DNA of 64,000 nt, from NCBI GenBank assembly GCA_033807775.1, contig CM066322.1:16543001-16607000 (forward strand), in the 5' to 3' direction. This document shows, in pieces, positions 22,893 to 34,202 of this stretch. The position numbers and the translations under genes are program-made. Below the pieces are notes generated by a model that was not told where the DNA came from, did not search any database, and saw only the letters and a program-made list of their open reading frames with translations. This DNA is from Saussurea involucrata (Eukaryota; Streptophyta; Magnoliopsida; Asterales; Asteraceae). Each line of letters opens with the position of its first letter. The first letter of the stretch is position 1.

Positions 22893-24785
22893 TTAAAACC
22901 ATAAACGCATTCCACCCGGATTATCAACATTAAACATTCCTTTCGGAATCCATTTTCTAACCATTTTAATTTTACGATCGTATTCATCATAGACGTAAAA
23001 AGAAGTATGCGGATTAACATTTTTCTTAGGATTCGCAAACTTATTATTATACATAAACGCATGTGATTTTCTCGACATATAATTCACATAATTCATTTTA
23101 GGAACATACGGAGGTTTTTGCGTTTTATTTTTAACAACAAATTTAGGTTTTTCAAAAACCTTTTTAATTGGCATACAATCACATTTTTCAATACACGTAT
23201 TTGAACCAATGCCTTTTCGGCAATTTTTACGATTTGATATATTAAGCATTTTAAGCACTTTATCATTGCTACTATTAAAAGCATTAGCTAACAGATTATT
23301 TTTCTCATGCGATTTACATTTAGCATTTAAATATGCAACTTCATTTTCAAGAGACTCGCATTTTGTACATGCAACACTTTCTTTTTTATTTTCACTTAAG
23401 CATGCAATTTTATCATTTAAAACAATGCAAGATTTGCAAATATCTTTTTCACTTAATTTATTTTCTAATTTAGTGATAACATCTAAATCATGAGCAGATT
23501 TTTGTTTACCGTCATCTATTTCCTTTTTATATGTGGATACGGTTTCTTTTAAATTAGAGATTTCATCTTTATACTTATTTGCAAGAGCGGCCATATCATG
23601 AAATGATTTATATAATTCGTCAAGATTATTTTCATCGTCACTATAATAATTATCACAATTATTTTTAGAGGAATATGATGAAGATACCTCATTATCATGG
23701 TCGGCCATGAAACAAAAATTTTTGGTCTCATTTATGCTTGCGCTCAACGCGCCTCCAACTAAAGCTTTTGGTGTGTTGATTTGTTTTGCTCGTTTCGGAC
23801 ACACACTTGCATAGTGATCCTTGTCACCACACACATAGCAAAAGCCTTTCTTTTTATTGGCTTTTTCATCGTCGCTAGATTCGTCATATTTGTCTTCACT
23901 TTTGTGGACGTTGCGACTTTGGTTTTTACCACCACGACGGTAGTCTTCATTTTCTTGAAACCTATCAATATTGACAAACTTTTTGTTAGATAGAAGTTTA
24001 GAAAGTTTTCTTACCAACTTGACTAAATCGTCAAGATTTTCGGGTTCATCATCGGATGAACTTGCATCTTCCTCCTCTTCCTTTTCTTTTGAGGCAACGA
24101 CCTTGAGAGCGATGGATTTCTTTTTGACTTGCTCCCGGACTTGATTTCTTCTTAGTGCAATTTCGTGCACTTTAAGATTGCCGATGAGATCATCGAGCTT
24201 CATAGTTGCGAGATCTCGGGAGTCTTCCAAGGATGTGATTTTTGCCATCCACTCCGAAGGAAGTGCTCGAAGAATTTTCCTTACATAATCCTCATTAGGA
24301 TAAGTACGACCTAATCCCTTCAAAGTAGTCATAATGAGGTTAAAACGTTTATACATTGAGTCGATTGACTCATCTTTTGACATTTCAAATAATTCATAAT
24401 CATGAACTAAAATGTTTATTTTAGAACTTTTAACTTGAGTATTTCCACGATGAGTGTCACTCAAGCTTTGCCAGATTTGATTAGCAGTTTTACAGGTATA
24501 TACTCTTTCTATTTCATCGGAAGTTAAAGCAGCATATAATATATTTTTAGCCTCAAAATTTAAACAAAAAAGAGATTCTTCAGCGGGAGTCCAGTCCTTA
24601 ACAGGTTTATCAACAATAACATTATTTTTTATAATAGTAGGGTTAAAATTCCCATTTTCTATAATATCCCAAATTTTTTGACTTTTGCCACGAACGTGAC
24701 ATTCAAATAGCTCGGCCCAAATGCCAAACTTTTCAGTATCTATCAAAGGAGTTTTAGAGAACACAAAATTAGTTTGTTGAGCCAT
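22893..24785 (-). CDS. Intact Copia-type gag, 630 residues
   Basis: It starts at an ATG 67 bases from the right LTR, just inside the primer-binding site. Residues about 15-215 look like the UBN2/DUF4219 gag-polypeptide family (FGIWAELFECHVRG..., TANQIWQSLSDTH). An acidic serine stretch follows at about 234-250, then one canonical zinc knuckle C316/C319/H324/C329. A long C-terminal part (about 390-500) is rich in Lys and Glu and probably coiled-coil, as in SIRE/Maximus-type gags. The end (VRKWIPKGMFNV) resembles the link to protease, and the frame then stops. The element thus keeps gag in full and has lost all pol. The gag would package element RNA, with enzymes supplied by an autonomous relative. 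Confidence 0.88.
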   Translation of the reverse strand: MAQQTNFVFSKTPLIDTEKFGIWAELFECHVRGKSQKIWDIIENGNFNPTIIKNNVIVDKPVKDWTPAEESLFCLNFEAKNILYAALTSDEIERVYTCKTANQIWQSLSDTHRGNTQVKSSKINILVHDYELFEMSKDESIDSMYKRFNLIMTTLKGLGRTYPNEDYVRKILRALPSEWMAKITSLEDSRDLATMKLDDLIGNLKVHEIALRRNQVREQVKKKSIALKVVASKEKEEEEDASSSDDEPENLDDLVKLVRKLSKLLSNKKFVNIDRFQENEDYRRGGKNQSRNVHKSEDKYDESSDDEKANKKKGFCYVCGDKDHYASVCPKRAKQINTPKALVGGALSASINETKNFCFMADHDNEVSSSYSSKNNCDNYYSDDENNLDELYKSFHDMAALANKYKDEISNLKETVSTYKKEIDDGKQKSAHDLDVITKLENKLSEKDICKSCIVLNDKIACLSENKKESVACTKCESLENEVAYLNAKCKSHEKNNLLANAFNSSNDKVLKMLNISNRKNCRKGIGSNTCIEKCDCMPIKKVFEKPKFVVKNKTQKPPYVPKMNYVNYMSRKSHAFMYNNKFANPKKNVNPHTSFYVYDEYDRKIKMVRKWIPKGMFNVDNPGGMRLWF

Positions 24786-24835
24786 TAAAATAAAAGATAT
24801 AACTTTAAAAATTTAAACAGAAAATTTTGAAAGCC

Positions 24836-24849
24836 CCGCTCTGATACCA
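24836..24849 (-). other. Primer-binding site of the young gag-only element
   Basis: The minus strand reads TGGTATCAGAGCGG, matching the initiator Met-tRNA 3' end, two bases from the LTR at 24852. Confidence 0.88.
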
Positions 24850-24851
24850 AA

Positions 24852-26069
24852 TGTTAGACAACCTAGGGGAGGGAAGGTTGTATTTAAAATCTTTTACTTT
24901 CAAAAATTCTTTTACAAATAAATACAGTACTGAAATAGTATAAATAAATCAGAGTATACAAACAATAAAGAAGAGTGTAAATATAAACAAATACACAGAG
25001 ATTATATAAACAAATATAAATGCAAAGCAGTTTATATAAACAGATATAATAAAGCACAGCGGAATAAATAAAGAGATAAGGGATAGAGATACTTGACACA
25101 GAGATTTACTGATTTACCACCAACTGTGATAAACCAGCAGCCGAGACACTTCCCGACACGATCCAATAAATGTATTCTTTACGGTAGAATACAAACCAAG
25201 TACAAAGGTAACGTAATTGATTCTCAAGCTTCTGCTATGAGATGTACAGGATCACACACCCGTTATTCAAATGCTTACAAGAGGAGTATAACTCACAATG
25301 GGTAATCACTCTTGTATAATATCTCACACTTGGATATTTTATAAAAAAATGTTTTATAAAATATATATATATAAATAGATGAGAGAGCTGAGAGGTGCTG
25401 TTTGCTTGTTACTTGTTACTGTTGTGTTGTCTGAGGTCTTCTTTTCTTCATCACCAACAGCTTCTTTATATATCAGCATCTCCAACGGCATTGTGCATCC
25501 GCGGTATACCGCCAAATGCATGCGGTATACCGCCGTCAGAAAAGGTGACTGACACACCAACGGCTACATGCAAAGTTGGCAGGAATTATGTACCCGCGGT
25601 ATACCGGCTGTACCGCCGCGGTATACCGCCGTCAGGAAAAGGTAACTTCAACCAATCAGAGATGCACACGGCCTGCCGCGGTATACCGGCTGAACACCCG
25701 CGGTATACCGGCAAAAGTGTACCCGCGGTATACCGGCTGTACCGCCGCGGTATACCGCCGTCAGGAAAAGTCAGCTTCCAGGACAGCACCCAAATCTTGC
25801 TGGATCTTCTCAAAACCTTATTAAAATTAATTGTTGGGTTTTTAGAAATATCCAAGTGGTATATTATTTTAGGGTGTTTATCATTATTAGTTATAAACAA
25901 TAATGACGACGTAAACACTTCCGTCTTGAACCCTTCAGATTAAATCTTCGTGTTCTTCAACAACTGCACACTTGGATTAAATTGTTAGATAAACAATAAT
26001 GCGGTGTGTTTGTAATCATCAAAATAAATATATATAAATATATAGAGATGTGGTACACTTGCACCAACA
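24852..26069 (-). repeat. Right (5') LTR of the young gag-only element
   Basis: It is the same as 21017-22236 apart from the G-run near the start. All longer frames in the two copies translate identically. It carries a second copy of the GGTATACC cluster at about 25499-25759. Confidence 0.92.
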
Positions 26070-26093
26070 GTAACTTTTACAAAAAACCTGGGA

Positions 26094-28268
26094 CGAGTCA
26101 TATATGAATCTGTATGATTCACATATGAACTATACGTTCATATATGAACCTTTGTAATTCACATATGAACTCTTTATAACTAATTCATATATGAATCTTG
26201 TGATTCATATATGAACCTTTGTGTTTCATATATGAAACTAATTAACTGTAGGTTCATATATGAATCAGTTGAACCAATTAACTCATTCATATATGAATCT
26301 TTGTGTTCATATATGAACCTTTGTGATTCATATATGAAACTAATTAACTGATTCATATATGAACTGTAACGCCCCAAATTCCGGGCTAATTTGAACCTTA
26401 AAATTCCATCAAGTTATGATAAAATAAACTTCAACTTTCATATATATAGCAAGTGAATTAACCACTAGGAGTACATTTACAAGTACAGAATCCTTCAAAT
26501 AATCTATTAATCTAATTATGTCACTATAATCAGATTAACTAAGTTATCTAAGCAATCCTTCAAAATCTCCTTCTGTTAATTGACTTTTCCGCTATTCCAA
26601 AACGCTCGTCCCACATCCCTTTTTTACTTTCCTGAGCTGGTACCTGGTAAGAAAAAATTATATTGAAACGATTAGGCCAACGCCTAGTGAGAACATTCGT
26701 TTCCACAATAATATTTACAAAAATCAATGTAAACACGTTATAACCAACCTGGTTACCCTTTTCTTACCATACGTGTAACTCTTTTCCGTTAACACAATTT
26801 TACCTAAGTCCATGAATATGACTGGCACACATTCCATCATCATATCATGTCTCAGAGCCATTCTACGAATCTTCACTGATTATAGATTGTGCTCTTAATC
26901 CGGAAATCGCAATATACACATGCCCATTTCCACTTGTGATATAAATATATATTTCAGAAATCGCAATATACACATGCCCATTTCTGTTCATATCTAAGAA
27001 ATAACAATATACACATGCCTATTTCTTAGAAAGGAAGTAGAGATTACAATATACACATGTCAATCTCTTTCTTTCCTTAGAAATCAGGAATTACGTTTAT
27101 CCCATGATTTCTTACACACATCAGAATAATGACTAATCTTCATCTATTCCACGTGTACATAACCATTAGTGCCTATGGATCCATTACACTTTACTAACGT
27201 ATATGCATAACAACATATCACACCACATCTCATATCATATTCTTAACTATGAGAATACTAGATAACCTATCGCATTTTCATCCTCAAATGCCCCCCCTTC
27301 GGCGACTTAGCACACAAAGTTTCTAATCCGGACAACATCCGGAGACTAAGACAATCCGGATACCATCCGGTAACTAATTCTATCCGGATACTTACAAGAA
27401 GATTTAAACTTACCGGATACTCTGCACGTCCGGAAACATTCTTCACAGAGGTTTCCGGATACGACTTTTCATCCGGAAACTTCGGTCTGCAGCCTAAAAT
27501 TCGATCTAATTCGATGTCTGTTCTATTCAGCTCAGTCCAGACCATTCCATACAGTCCACAAACAGTTTATACAGCTATGACAAGATTTAATTTAACATAT
27601 AAACACTGATTTATGCAAACAACAAATGAACTCACCTTTTTGTTGCAAAACACAATTTGCTACACAAATCCAATCCCAATCTGCTGTTAAAGATTCTGAA
27701 AACTTAACCAATAAACAGGTTCGTTCACAATCATATATCTACAACAGATTTTATCAAAAACCATGATCAATTCCTTACCAATTTGAAGCCAAAATCTTTC
27801 TTTCTTCCTTTTTCTCCTTTCTTCCCTTTTCTCTCTTTCTCTGGTTCTCTAAACCGACTCAAACCACATGAATGAGATATTATCTCTATCTCAGTTCCTT
27901 TATCCAACACACACTTTCAACAATTGACTAAACACACCCTCAAGTGCCTAATATTTCCAAAATAGCACCAAACTCTAATCACTTGCATTTTAACCCTATT
28001 GAATTATAAAATTACAACATAATTCAAGGATTAAAATTCGAAATACAAATAAACTCCAATTCTCATTATAATAACATTATGGAAAATTTGGGATGTTACA
28101 TGAACCTTTGTGATTCATATATGAATTTTTTTTAACTAATTCTCATATGAACAAATTAACCGATTCATATATGAATAATAAAGATTCATATATGAATTAG
28201 TTAAAAATAGTTTATATGTGAATTACAAGGGTTCAAATATGAATCACACAGATTCATATATGAACTTG
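26094..28268. repeat. TTCATATATGAA palindrome array (split by a solo LTR)
   Basis: Before 26365 and after 28105, short units built on TTCATATATGAA or TTCACATATGAA, separated by 6-20 bases (CTTTGTG, AACTAATTAACTG and similar), repeat about ten and five times. Each core is self-complementary. The array is the body of the (TA)n-flanked element. Confidence 0.85.
26365..28100 (-). mobile_element. Solo LTR of family D, 1736 bp
   Basis: It starts TGTAACGCCCC and ends GGGATGTTACA, inside a TGAAC duplication (26360-26364 and 28101-28105). No interior or second LTR is present, so it is a product of LTR-LTR recombination. It contains a TAGGC-CAAC-GCCTA hairpin near 26674-26687, short AATATACACATGCC repeats (about 26900-27060) and a TCCGGATAC cluster (about 27325-27485). 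It aligns with the truncated LTR at 286-1253. Confidence 0.9.
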
Positions 28269-28489
28269 TCCCGCGTATTTTTTACGAAACTACCCCTCTA
28301 TCTTGCGCAGACCATGCGAGGAATTATCCGCTGCTTCTCGGTCAAAGCCGCTGATCTTGACCGAATGAATGGCCAAGATTACTTATTTATTTATCAAATA
28401 TTTAGCACTTCTCATTTGAACATCTCCCTACATATATATATATATATTTTTTATGAAACGCACCCTATATATATATATATATATATATA

Positions 28490-28732
28490 GCGAGAGAAAA
28501 GTTTAAACGAGAACGCTGATTGTTTAAGAAAACACGAAAAACGGCCGTCGATGTACAAATCATATGTGATTTTACACTAACTGCCAAAAACTGGACGCGG
28601 ATGCCCTTGGCCGCGACTTGCAAGTCGCGTGAATCATATTTGATTTTGTACGTGAATCACATATGATTTTGTACATGGACAGCCGTTTTCGTGTTTTCTT
28701 AAATAGTTAACGTTCTCGTTTGAACCCACCTC
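28490..28732. mobile_element. 243-bp MITE between TA repeats
   Basis: Inverted ends about 70 bp long: AAGTTTAAACGAGAACG... on the left and the inverse of ...CGTTCTCGTTTGAACCCACC on the right, with AAGAAAACACGAAAA.CGGC inside both. (TA)n tracts lie immediately on each side. The middle has AATCATATGTGATT-type palindromes, like the TTCATATATGAA array of its larger neighbour. No coding capacity. Confidence 0.8.
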
Positions 28733-28872
28733 TATATATGTATATATATGTTCAAGCAAGACTTTTTTTTCTTTTTTACATCAACAATTTTGGAAAATAG
28801 ACGTGTTAAAAGTATTTTGGTGCCTAGCAATTAACACGTCTAGTAGTTACTCCATCCACCCTTAAATAAAGT

Positions 28873-30143
28873 GGGGGTCATTCAAGGAAGAACTAGTTAT
28901 TTTGTGGTAACTGTAAGAACCAATGTGAGCCACATATTAAGCTATAAATTAGGAAATTATTAATTTTGGTAATTTTGTTTGAAATTTAAATAAAAGGGCA
29001 TTTTAGGTATTTTAAAATCTCCTCTATCCTCTCTCCGACCTCTTCCCTCCGGTCTCCGGTGACACCAAGATGCCTTTGAAAATGCACTGTGATACCCTTT
29101 GCTTGTGATATCCTTTGAAACTGCACTGTGATACCCTTTGCATGTGATACCCTTTGAAAATGCACTGTGATACCTGTATGTTACAGCCACATGGTATATG
29201 TGATTCATACTATAAGACAACAACCACATGGTATCAATGTGATACCACATGTGATACCACTGTGATACCACATGTGATACCACATGTGATACCACTTTGA
29301 TTCATATGTGATACCACATGGAATGGAGGGAGCAAAACGATTACTAAAAGATAGCACAATCTGTACTCACGATGGTTGTTGGTTGCGTTGGTGATGCTCA
29401 CGGTCGTGGAAACGGGATTAGAAGACCGGCGGAGAGTTGACTGGTGAGAAATAGTCGATGACGGCTATGATGGTGGTTCTCGAAGGTGAAAAGAAGAGGA
29501 ATAGAAAGAGGCGTTCGAAGCCTGGTACAGGGGCGACGGCGACGATTTTACAGATGGAAAACGAAGAAGAATGGGAGAAGACGGTGTCAGGAATGTGGCG
29601 GCGGTTTGCTTGTCCGAGCAGAAGGTTTAGAGGGGTGGTCGACGATTACGATTGTCTCCTGTGTGTGGTCATGTGGTTATTGTTGTGTACGACGGTTGTT
29701 GAACGGAGAATCGAGAGGAGAAGAGGAAGGAGACGGCAGCAGGAAGTGGCGATGGTTGAAGACTGGGTGGTTACCGGATGGAGACGGCTTTCAACGCAGA
29801 TCTTGGAGAAGATGGAGAAACGAGAGGAGAGTCGGAGATGGAGGGCGCCGACGACCGACGGTGGCTGGAGGTTACTGACGGCGGCTGTTCGCCGGCGACA
29901 GATGGTGGCTGGTGGCGATGGGAAGGTGAAAGGGGTGGGATGAAAAGTGAAATTAGGGTTTCTAAAAAAAACACTTTATATTAAAACACATCAATTATAA
30001 GTATGAGTTGTCAAAATAAATCAAATTACCAATTTGCCCTTATTTTTATTTTTGGAAGTAACATTAATTATTTTAAATGTGTGGCTCACATTGGTTTCTT
30101 ACAGTTACCACAAAATAAATAGTTCTTATTTGATTAAGCCCCC
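28873..30143. mobile_element. Mutator-like element, 1271 bp, inside the MITE
   Basis: Termini GGGGG...TTATTTTGTGGTAACTGTAAGAA are inverted at the two ends for about 65 bp. The 9-bp duplication AAATAAAGT lies at 28864-28872 and 30144-30152. The interior has a cluster of GTGATACC repeats (about 29090-29325) and a purine-rich GC-rich segment (about 29380-29940) in which long frames exist by composition only. No transposase is recognised. Confidence 0.82.
29090..29325. repeat. GTGATACC-rich tandem repeats
   Basis: First come units of GTGATACCCTTTGAAAATGC type (three to four copies), then many CATGTGATACCACTGTGATACC units. They lie inside the Mutator-like element at 28873-30143. Confidence 0.8.
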
Positions 30144-30282
30144 AAATAAAGTGTTCACATTTTTACTCAACTTTTAAAAATGAATGTCAAGGTAGATTTG
30201 TTTTTTATTTTATTTAGAAAATGCAATAATTATACATTTTTAAAACTGTTTTTCGCTGTGTTACTTATTTTGGGATGAAGGG

Positions 30283-32109
30283 AACAAGAACAACTGAGTA
30301 AGCCAAACTTAAAAGATCCAAATGAACTCAAGTAAATTATCCCGAGCAAGTTTCAACGAAACATTAATTTTGTTATGCTAGTAAAACCAAACCCATATAA
30401 AATGCATTAATATTAACTTTTACGGGTGATCATTAAAAAATGGAAAAACGGATTTTTTTTGTTAGAATGTGTAGTAGTTGTGCATAAAAAAGCAAACATG
30501 TGATATATTAACACGGAACTTATTCTTTATCAACTTTCATTGTGTAAATCATGAACGATATTAGTTTATGAAACGTGTGATGAATACTAACTAATACGGA
30601 GAATCTAGAGGACATGTTGCTTCACGATATTTATTCGCAGATCATGCTAGGCTATCTTCTTATTTAGATAAAAGGATGTCTATATGAAAACGACAAGAGA
30701 ATCAAATGCAAGAATATATACCAGGGACTGAATTTGTAAATAGATCAAAGTGAAGGGGTGATAGTAGGCATTATAGAAAAGATAGTGTAGAACTGTAGAT
30801 AGCACAACTTCATATTCAAGCAAAGCGGCAAACTTGTGACCCCTTTTCACACTTTTTTTTTTTGAAATATCCTTTTTCACACTTTTATTCTTCCTTTTTC
30901 CGCAAATCCCAAAATAAAAAATTTAATTCATTTTAACAATAAATTAGAGATTCCAAATTTACCCCTGTCCTTTTCCATTGATGTTCTTGAGGCAAATCTG
31001 CGGGGAAGGGTATTTTAGTCAAAGTACGGAAAGTACAATTATGTATTGTTCGATAAGATGACTTGTGAATGAGAGTTGGAAAAATCCCCCACCGCCAGTA
31101 GTGGCTCCAATTAAGGAATCACCAAACAAACACCTACTCATTCTTTCTTTTATAATGAATTAGAGAAGGGTAGAATAGGTAAAAAGCTTCATTGAATATA
31201 TACATATAAATAAAATCTCATCGGAAAAAAAACTCATCGACAATATTTATAATAATTAATAAAATGGTTAGGTTAATACATATATATATATATATATATA
31301 TGGTTAGTTTCCGGTGAAAAGTTTAAGTTAACGTGAGATGTAAGTTCCAATATTGGTCGGGGAGGGAACAAAGGTTGCCTCGTAAAAGAGACTTGATAAC
31401 TTCTCAATCAGACACTTTTTAAAATCGTGAGATCAGATGTGTGGACAAAATGGACCTGAGTCAGTTTCTTTTTCAATTAATTAATATGGTTTAGTTATCG
31501 GTTACTATGATTTTTTTAATTATTATTTGATTTTTTTTATATTATATGTAATAGTTATTTAAAATCATAACTTAATGTAATTTTTTTAAATTTTGTTTTA
31601 GCAAATTAAATATTTATACTATATATATAATAATAAATTTTAATTCTTTAAATTAACATATTATATTATTTAACTTTTGTTTACTGTATTGTTTGTATTA
31701 ATTAATGTATTATATTATTATAAATTTGTTTTAATTAGATTATTAAATATTATAATTAATTATTTTTTAATATATTTATTTTGGTAATTTTACATATTTA
31801 TAATTTAGTTTTTATCAAACATGACTTATTTATCCGTTACTTTATCAGTTATCAGCTATCTTATCGGTTAATTTAACAAATATTTTAAATCACATAAGAA
31901 AAATGATAATTTCAATTAATTTCCTTTTTTAATCATTTTACGAAAGAAAATACGATGCTGAAATAGCACACCTAAAAGAAAATCTAAATTGTACTACTCT
32001 CTCTCTCTCTCTCTTGATTTCCCCGCAATAAGTAGCGGTTCAGATTTCATTCTCTTCACACTTTCAATTCCCAACTTCTCATCTTCCTTCTCTCAGTTTG
32101 TGTGTGAAA
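30283..32109. promoter_or_regulatory. EXPA4: Upstream region of the expansin gene
   Basis: No gene is visible. It is AT-rich, with a (TA)n tract at about 31277-31301 and next to it (31303-31350) one end of the MITE also found at 34203 and 34905 (TCCGGTGAAAAGTTTAAGTTAACGTGAG, given here in part). A CT microsatellite at about 31997-32013 lies in the probable 5' leader, a common feature of plant leaders. I could not fix a TATA box. The MITE end lies about 760 bases before the start codon. Confidence 0.5.
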
Positions 32110-33552
32110 ATGGAGTTCAGGAGTTTAGGGTTTATTGTAATTCTGTGTGCGATTCTGACGGCCGTCAACGCTCGTATACCGGGAGTTTACACAGGCGGTC
32201 AGTGGGAGAGCGCTCACGCCACCTTCTACGGTGGCAGTGATGCCTCTGGTACCATGGGTGCGTCACCATTTTCACTCCCCCTTTTTGATTAACTTCAAAT
32301 TTAATCATTTTCCTATGTCATTAGACATTGAATCAATATAATTGTTTTGCAGGTGGAGCATGTGGGTATGGGAATTTGTACAGCCAAGGCTATGGCGTCA
32401 ACACGGCGGCGTTGAGCACGGCTCTGTTTAACAACGGGCTGAGCTGCGGTGCTTGCTTCGAGATTAAGTGTTTAAATGATCCTGAGTGGTGCCACTCCGG
32501 CAGCCCATCTATTTTTGTTACGGCCACCAATTTCTGTCCCCCGAATTTCGCTCAGCCAAGTGATAATGGTGGTTGGTGCAATCCTCCTCGAACCCATTTC
32601 GATCTTGCCATGCCCATGTTCCTCAAGATAGCCGAATACCGTGCCGGCATAGTTCCCGTCTCATACCGCCGGTTAGTCTCCATATCTTCTTCCATTTTTG
32701 CTAAAAATAGACACCCCAAAACTTTATACTCCCACTGTCCTAAAACAGTTCTCCCCCCCCCCCCCCCCCTTTAATTAATTCGTTGTTTTCCAAAATGTCT
32801 ATTTTTATTTTCTCGTAATTATAAACTAGAAAAATTCATCAGTTCTTTTTTGTTATTTAGTTAACTAAAGATATAATAATTATATATTTTTAGAACTTAT
32901 ATAGTATTTTCTTTTATTATAAACATTTATTATGCTATTATAAACGTAGCTTTTTATCACTCCATTTTAATTACTTGTTAAATGATTTTTTTAAAATCAA
33001 ACTATGTATTAAAAATATAAATGATTTGAGTTTACTGTTTTAGTGTTGATACGGGTAAATGTCAAATTTATTTATTCCTTAAGTTATCTCAACAATTTGA
33101 CTTTCCCACCTGAAAAGAAGGACCCGGTGGGGCCTCAAACCGTTTCAAACCGTGTTTATACTTGTACGGTCTTGTTGGTGTGTATATTTATATAAATATC
33201 CCTGTACAACACCTTAATTACAAATTTAATTTGGTTATGTAGGGTGCCATGCCGAAAGCGGGGCGGAATAAGGTTCACCATCAATGGGTTCCGTTACTTC
33301 AACTTGGTTTTGATCTCCAACGTCGCTGGTGCAGGGGATGTCACCCGAGCATGGGTGAAGGGTTCGAGAACCGGATGGATGAGCCTTAGCCGTAATTGGG
33401 GTCAAAACTGGCAATCAAACTCAGTGCTCGTTGGACAATCGCTCTCCTTCAGGGTCACTGGAAGTGATCGCCGCACATCCACCTCATGGAACATCGTTCC
33501 TGCCAATTGGAAATTTGGCCAAACTTTTGTCGGGAAGAATTTCCGAGTTTAG
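32110..33552 (+). CDS. EXPA4: Alpha-expansin, three exons (EXPA4-like)
   Basis: Exons are 32110-32257, 32353-32671 and 33243-33552, all with GT/AG introns (95 and 571 bp), giving 258 residues. Expansins loosen plant cell walls during growth by a non-hydrolytic, acid-dependent action on cellulose-xyloglucan contacts. Residues 1-20 form a signal peptide (IVILCAILTAVNA). Next comes the DPBB/GH45-like domain with HATFYGG, the GACGYGNLY block, paired cysteines and the HFDL motif. The C-terminal CBM63-like domain has the conserved Trp residues of GSRTGWMSLSRNWGQNWQS. The end RTSTSWN...FGQTFVGKNFRV and the CHSGSPSI insertion point, from memory of the family, to the EXPA4/EXPA6 group. No lesion is seen and length is normal. 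The start chosen is the Met directly before the signal peptide; an upstream in-frame ATG (32098) would only add MCVK. The second intron holds a run of 17 C. Confidence 0.96.
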
Positions 33553-34202
33553 CTAGTCGAGCGAAACAAATATCGTTTGACTGAAAAATCCTTTATCAAT
33601 GTTTTCGAGTTTTTATCAATAGTTACAACTACAAACTATATCACACAAAGTTTTTATGTTAGGTTTGAAAGAAAATAGAGAAATACAAGCAAGTTTTTTT
33701 TATGGGGGGGGGGGGGGTGTTGTGAGGGGATTGTGTTTTGAGGGGTATTTTTGACAATTGAGAAGTGCGTTGTAGAGTAGCTGAAGTGGCTATAAAGTCA
33801 TGCCTCAACTCATGGCGGCCCGCAGCTTTCTTTTTCTTTATTATTATCATCAATACAATTATCTATTATGTTTTGGTTTAATTTTTCTAGTTGTGTTTAT
33901 GCTTAATAACATATCTTAATTATTAAAATATTACTAATAAAAATAAAAAGATATTATAGTTCGATAAATTAAACTGAACAATTTTTTTAAAGTGTATAAT
34001 CTTATACAAAAAAGTGCATATATTTCTTATTTTTCATAAAATTTAAGTCTGCTGTTTAAAAAACTAGATCTATTAGTAATCTAAAAGATAATAAAGTACA
34101 AGATTTTAAATGACGGGAGTCATTGTGATGTCAATTCTAACAAGTTATGGCAAAACAACGACGTTTTTCTATGCGTGACTTAAGACAAGACGGCATATGA
34201 TT
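33553..34202. other. Expansin 3' region, no gene
   Basis: It includes the probable 3' untranslated region. There is a 14-base G run at 33704-33717. No credible open frame or repeat was identified in the rest, which is AT-rich. Confidence 0.5.

Larger units (their letters stand above)
21017..26069 (-). mobile_element. Very young gag-only Copia-type LTR element
   Basis: The LTRs are 21017-22236 (1220 bp) and 24852-26069 (1218 bp), with target duplication GTAAC at 21012-21016 and 26070-26074. The 2615-bp interior has a primer-binding site beside the right LTR, one long gag gene on the minus strand, six 26-bp repeats, and a polypurine tract (minus strand AAAAAGGGGGAGAT) beside the left LTR. There is no protease, integrase or reverse transcriptase. 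The only LTR difference I found is a G-run near 21031 (10 G against GGGGAGGG). All longer frames are identical between the LTRs, so insertion is very recent. Confidence 0.92.
20861..28430. mobile_element. (TA)n-flanked MITE-like element with palindrome array, expanded by nested insertions
   Basis: The left end (AGGTTCAAATGACAAGTGCTAAATATTTGAGAAG...) and the inverse of the right end (ATGTTCAAATGAGAAGTGCTAAATATTTGA...) match, including a shared ATTCGGTCAAGAT stretch. Both ends abut (TA)n runs. Removing the gag-only element (21017-26069 plus GTAAC) and the solo LTR (26365-28100 plus TGAAC) leaves about 770 bp. The middle of that is an array of TTCATATATGAA palindromes. No gene of its own. The smaller element at 28490-28732 has related ends and the same habitat. 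Confidence 0.7.
28851..30282. mobile_element. Stowaway-like MITE, split by a Mutator-like element
   Basis: The left end CTCCATCCACCCTTAAATAA and the inverse of the right end (TTCCCTTCATCCCAAAATAA) are typical Tc1/mariner-Stowaway termini. TA precedes the left end; a TA at the right end is not clear. Without the inserted 28873-30143 element it is only about 150 bp. Confidence 0.65.

Noticed and set aside
29458..29943. 161-residue Arg-rich frame within the Mutator-like element
   Set aside because: Several overlapping frames are open on both strands in purine-rich sequence; no domain and no splice context. The same holds for frames at 62930-63399.
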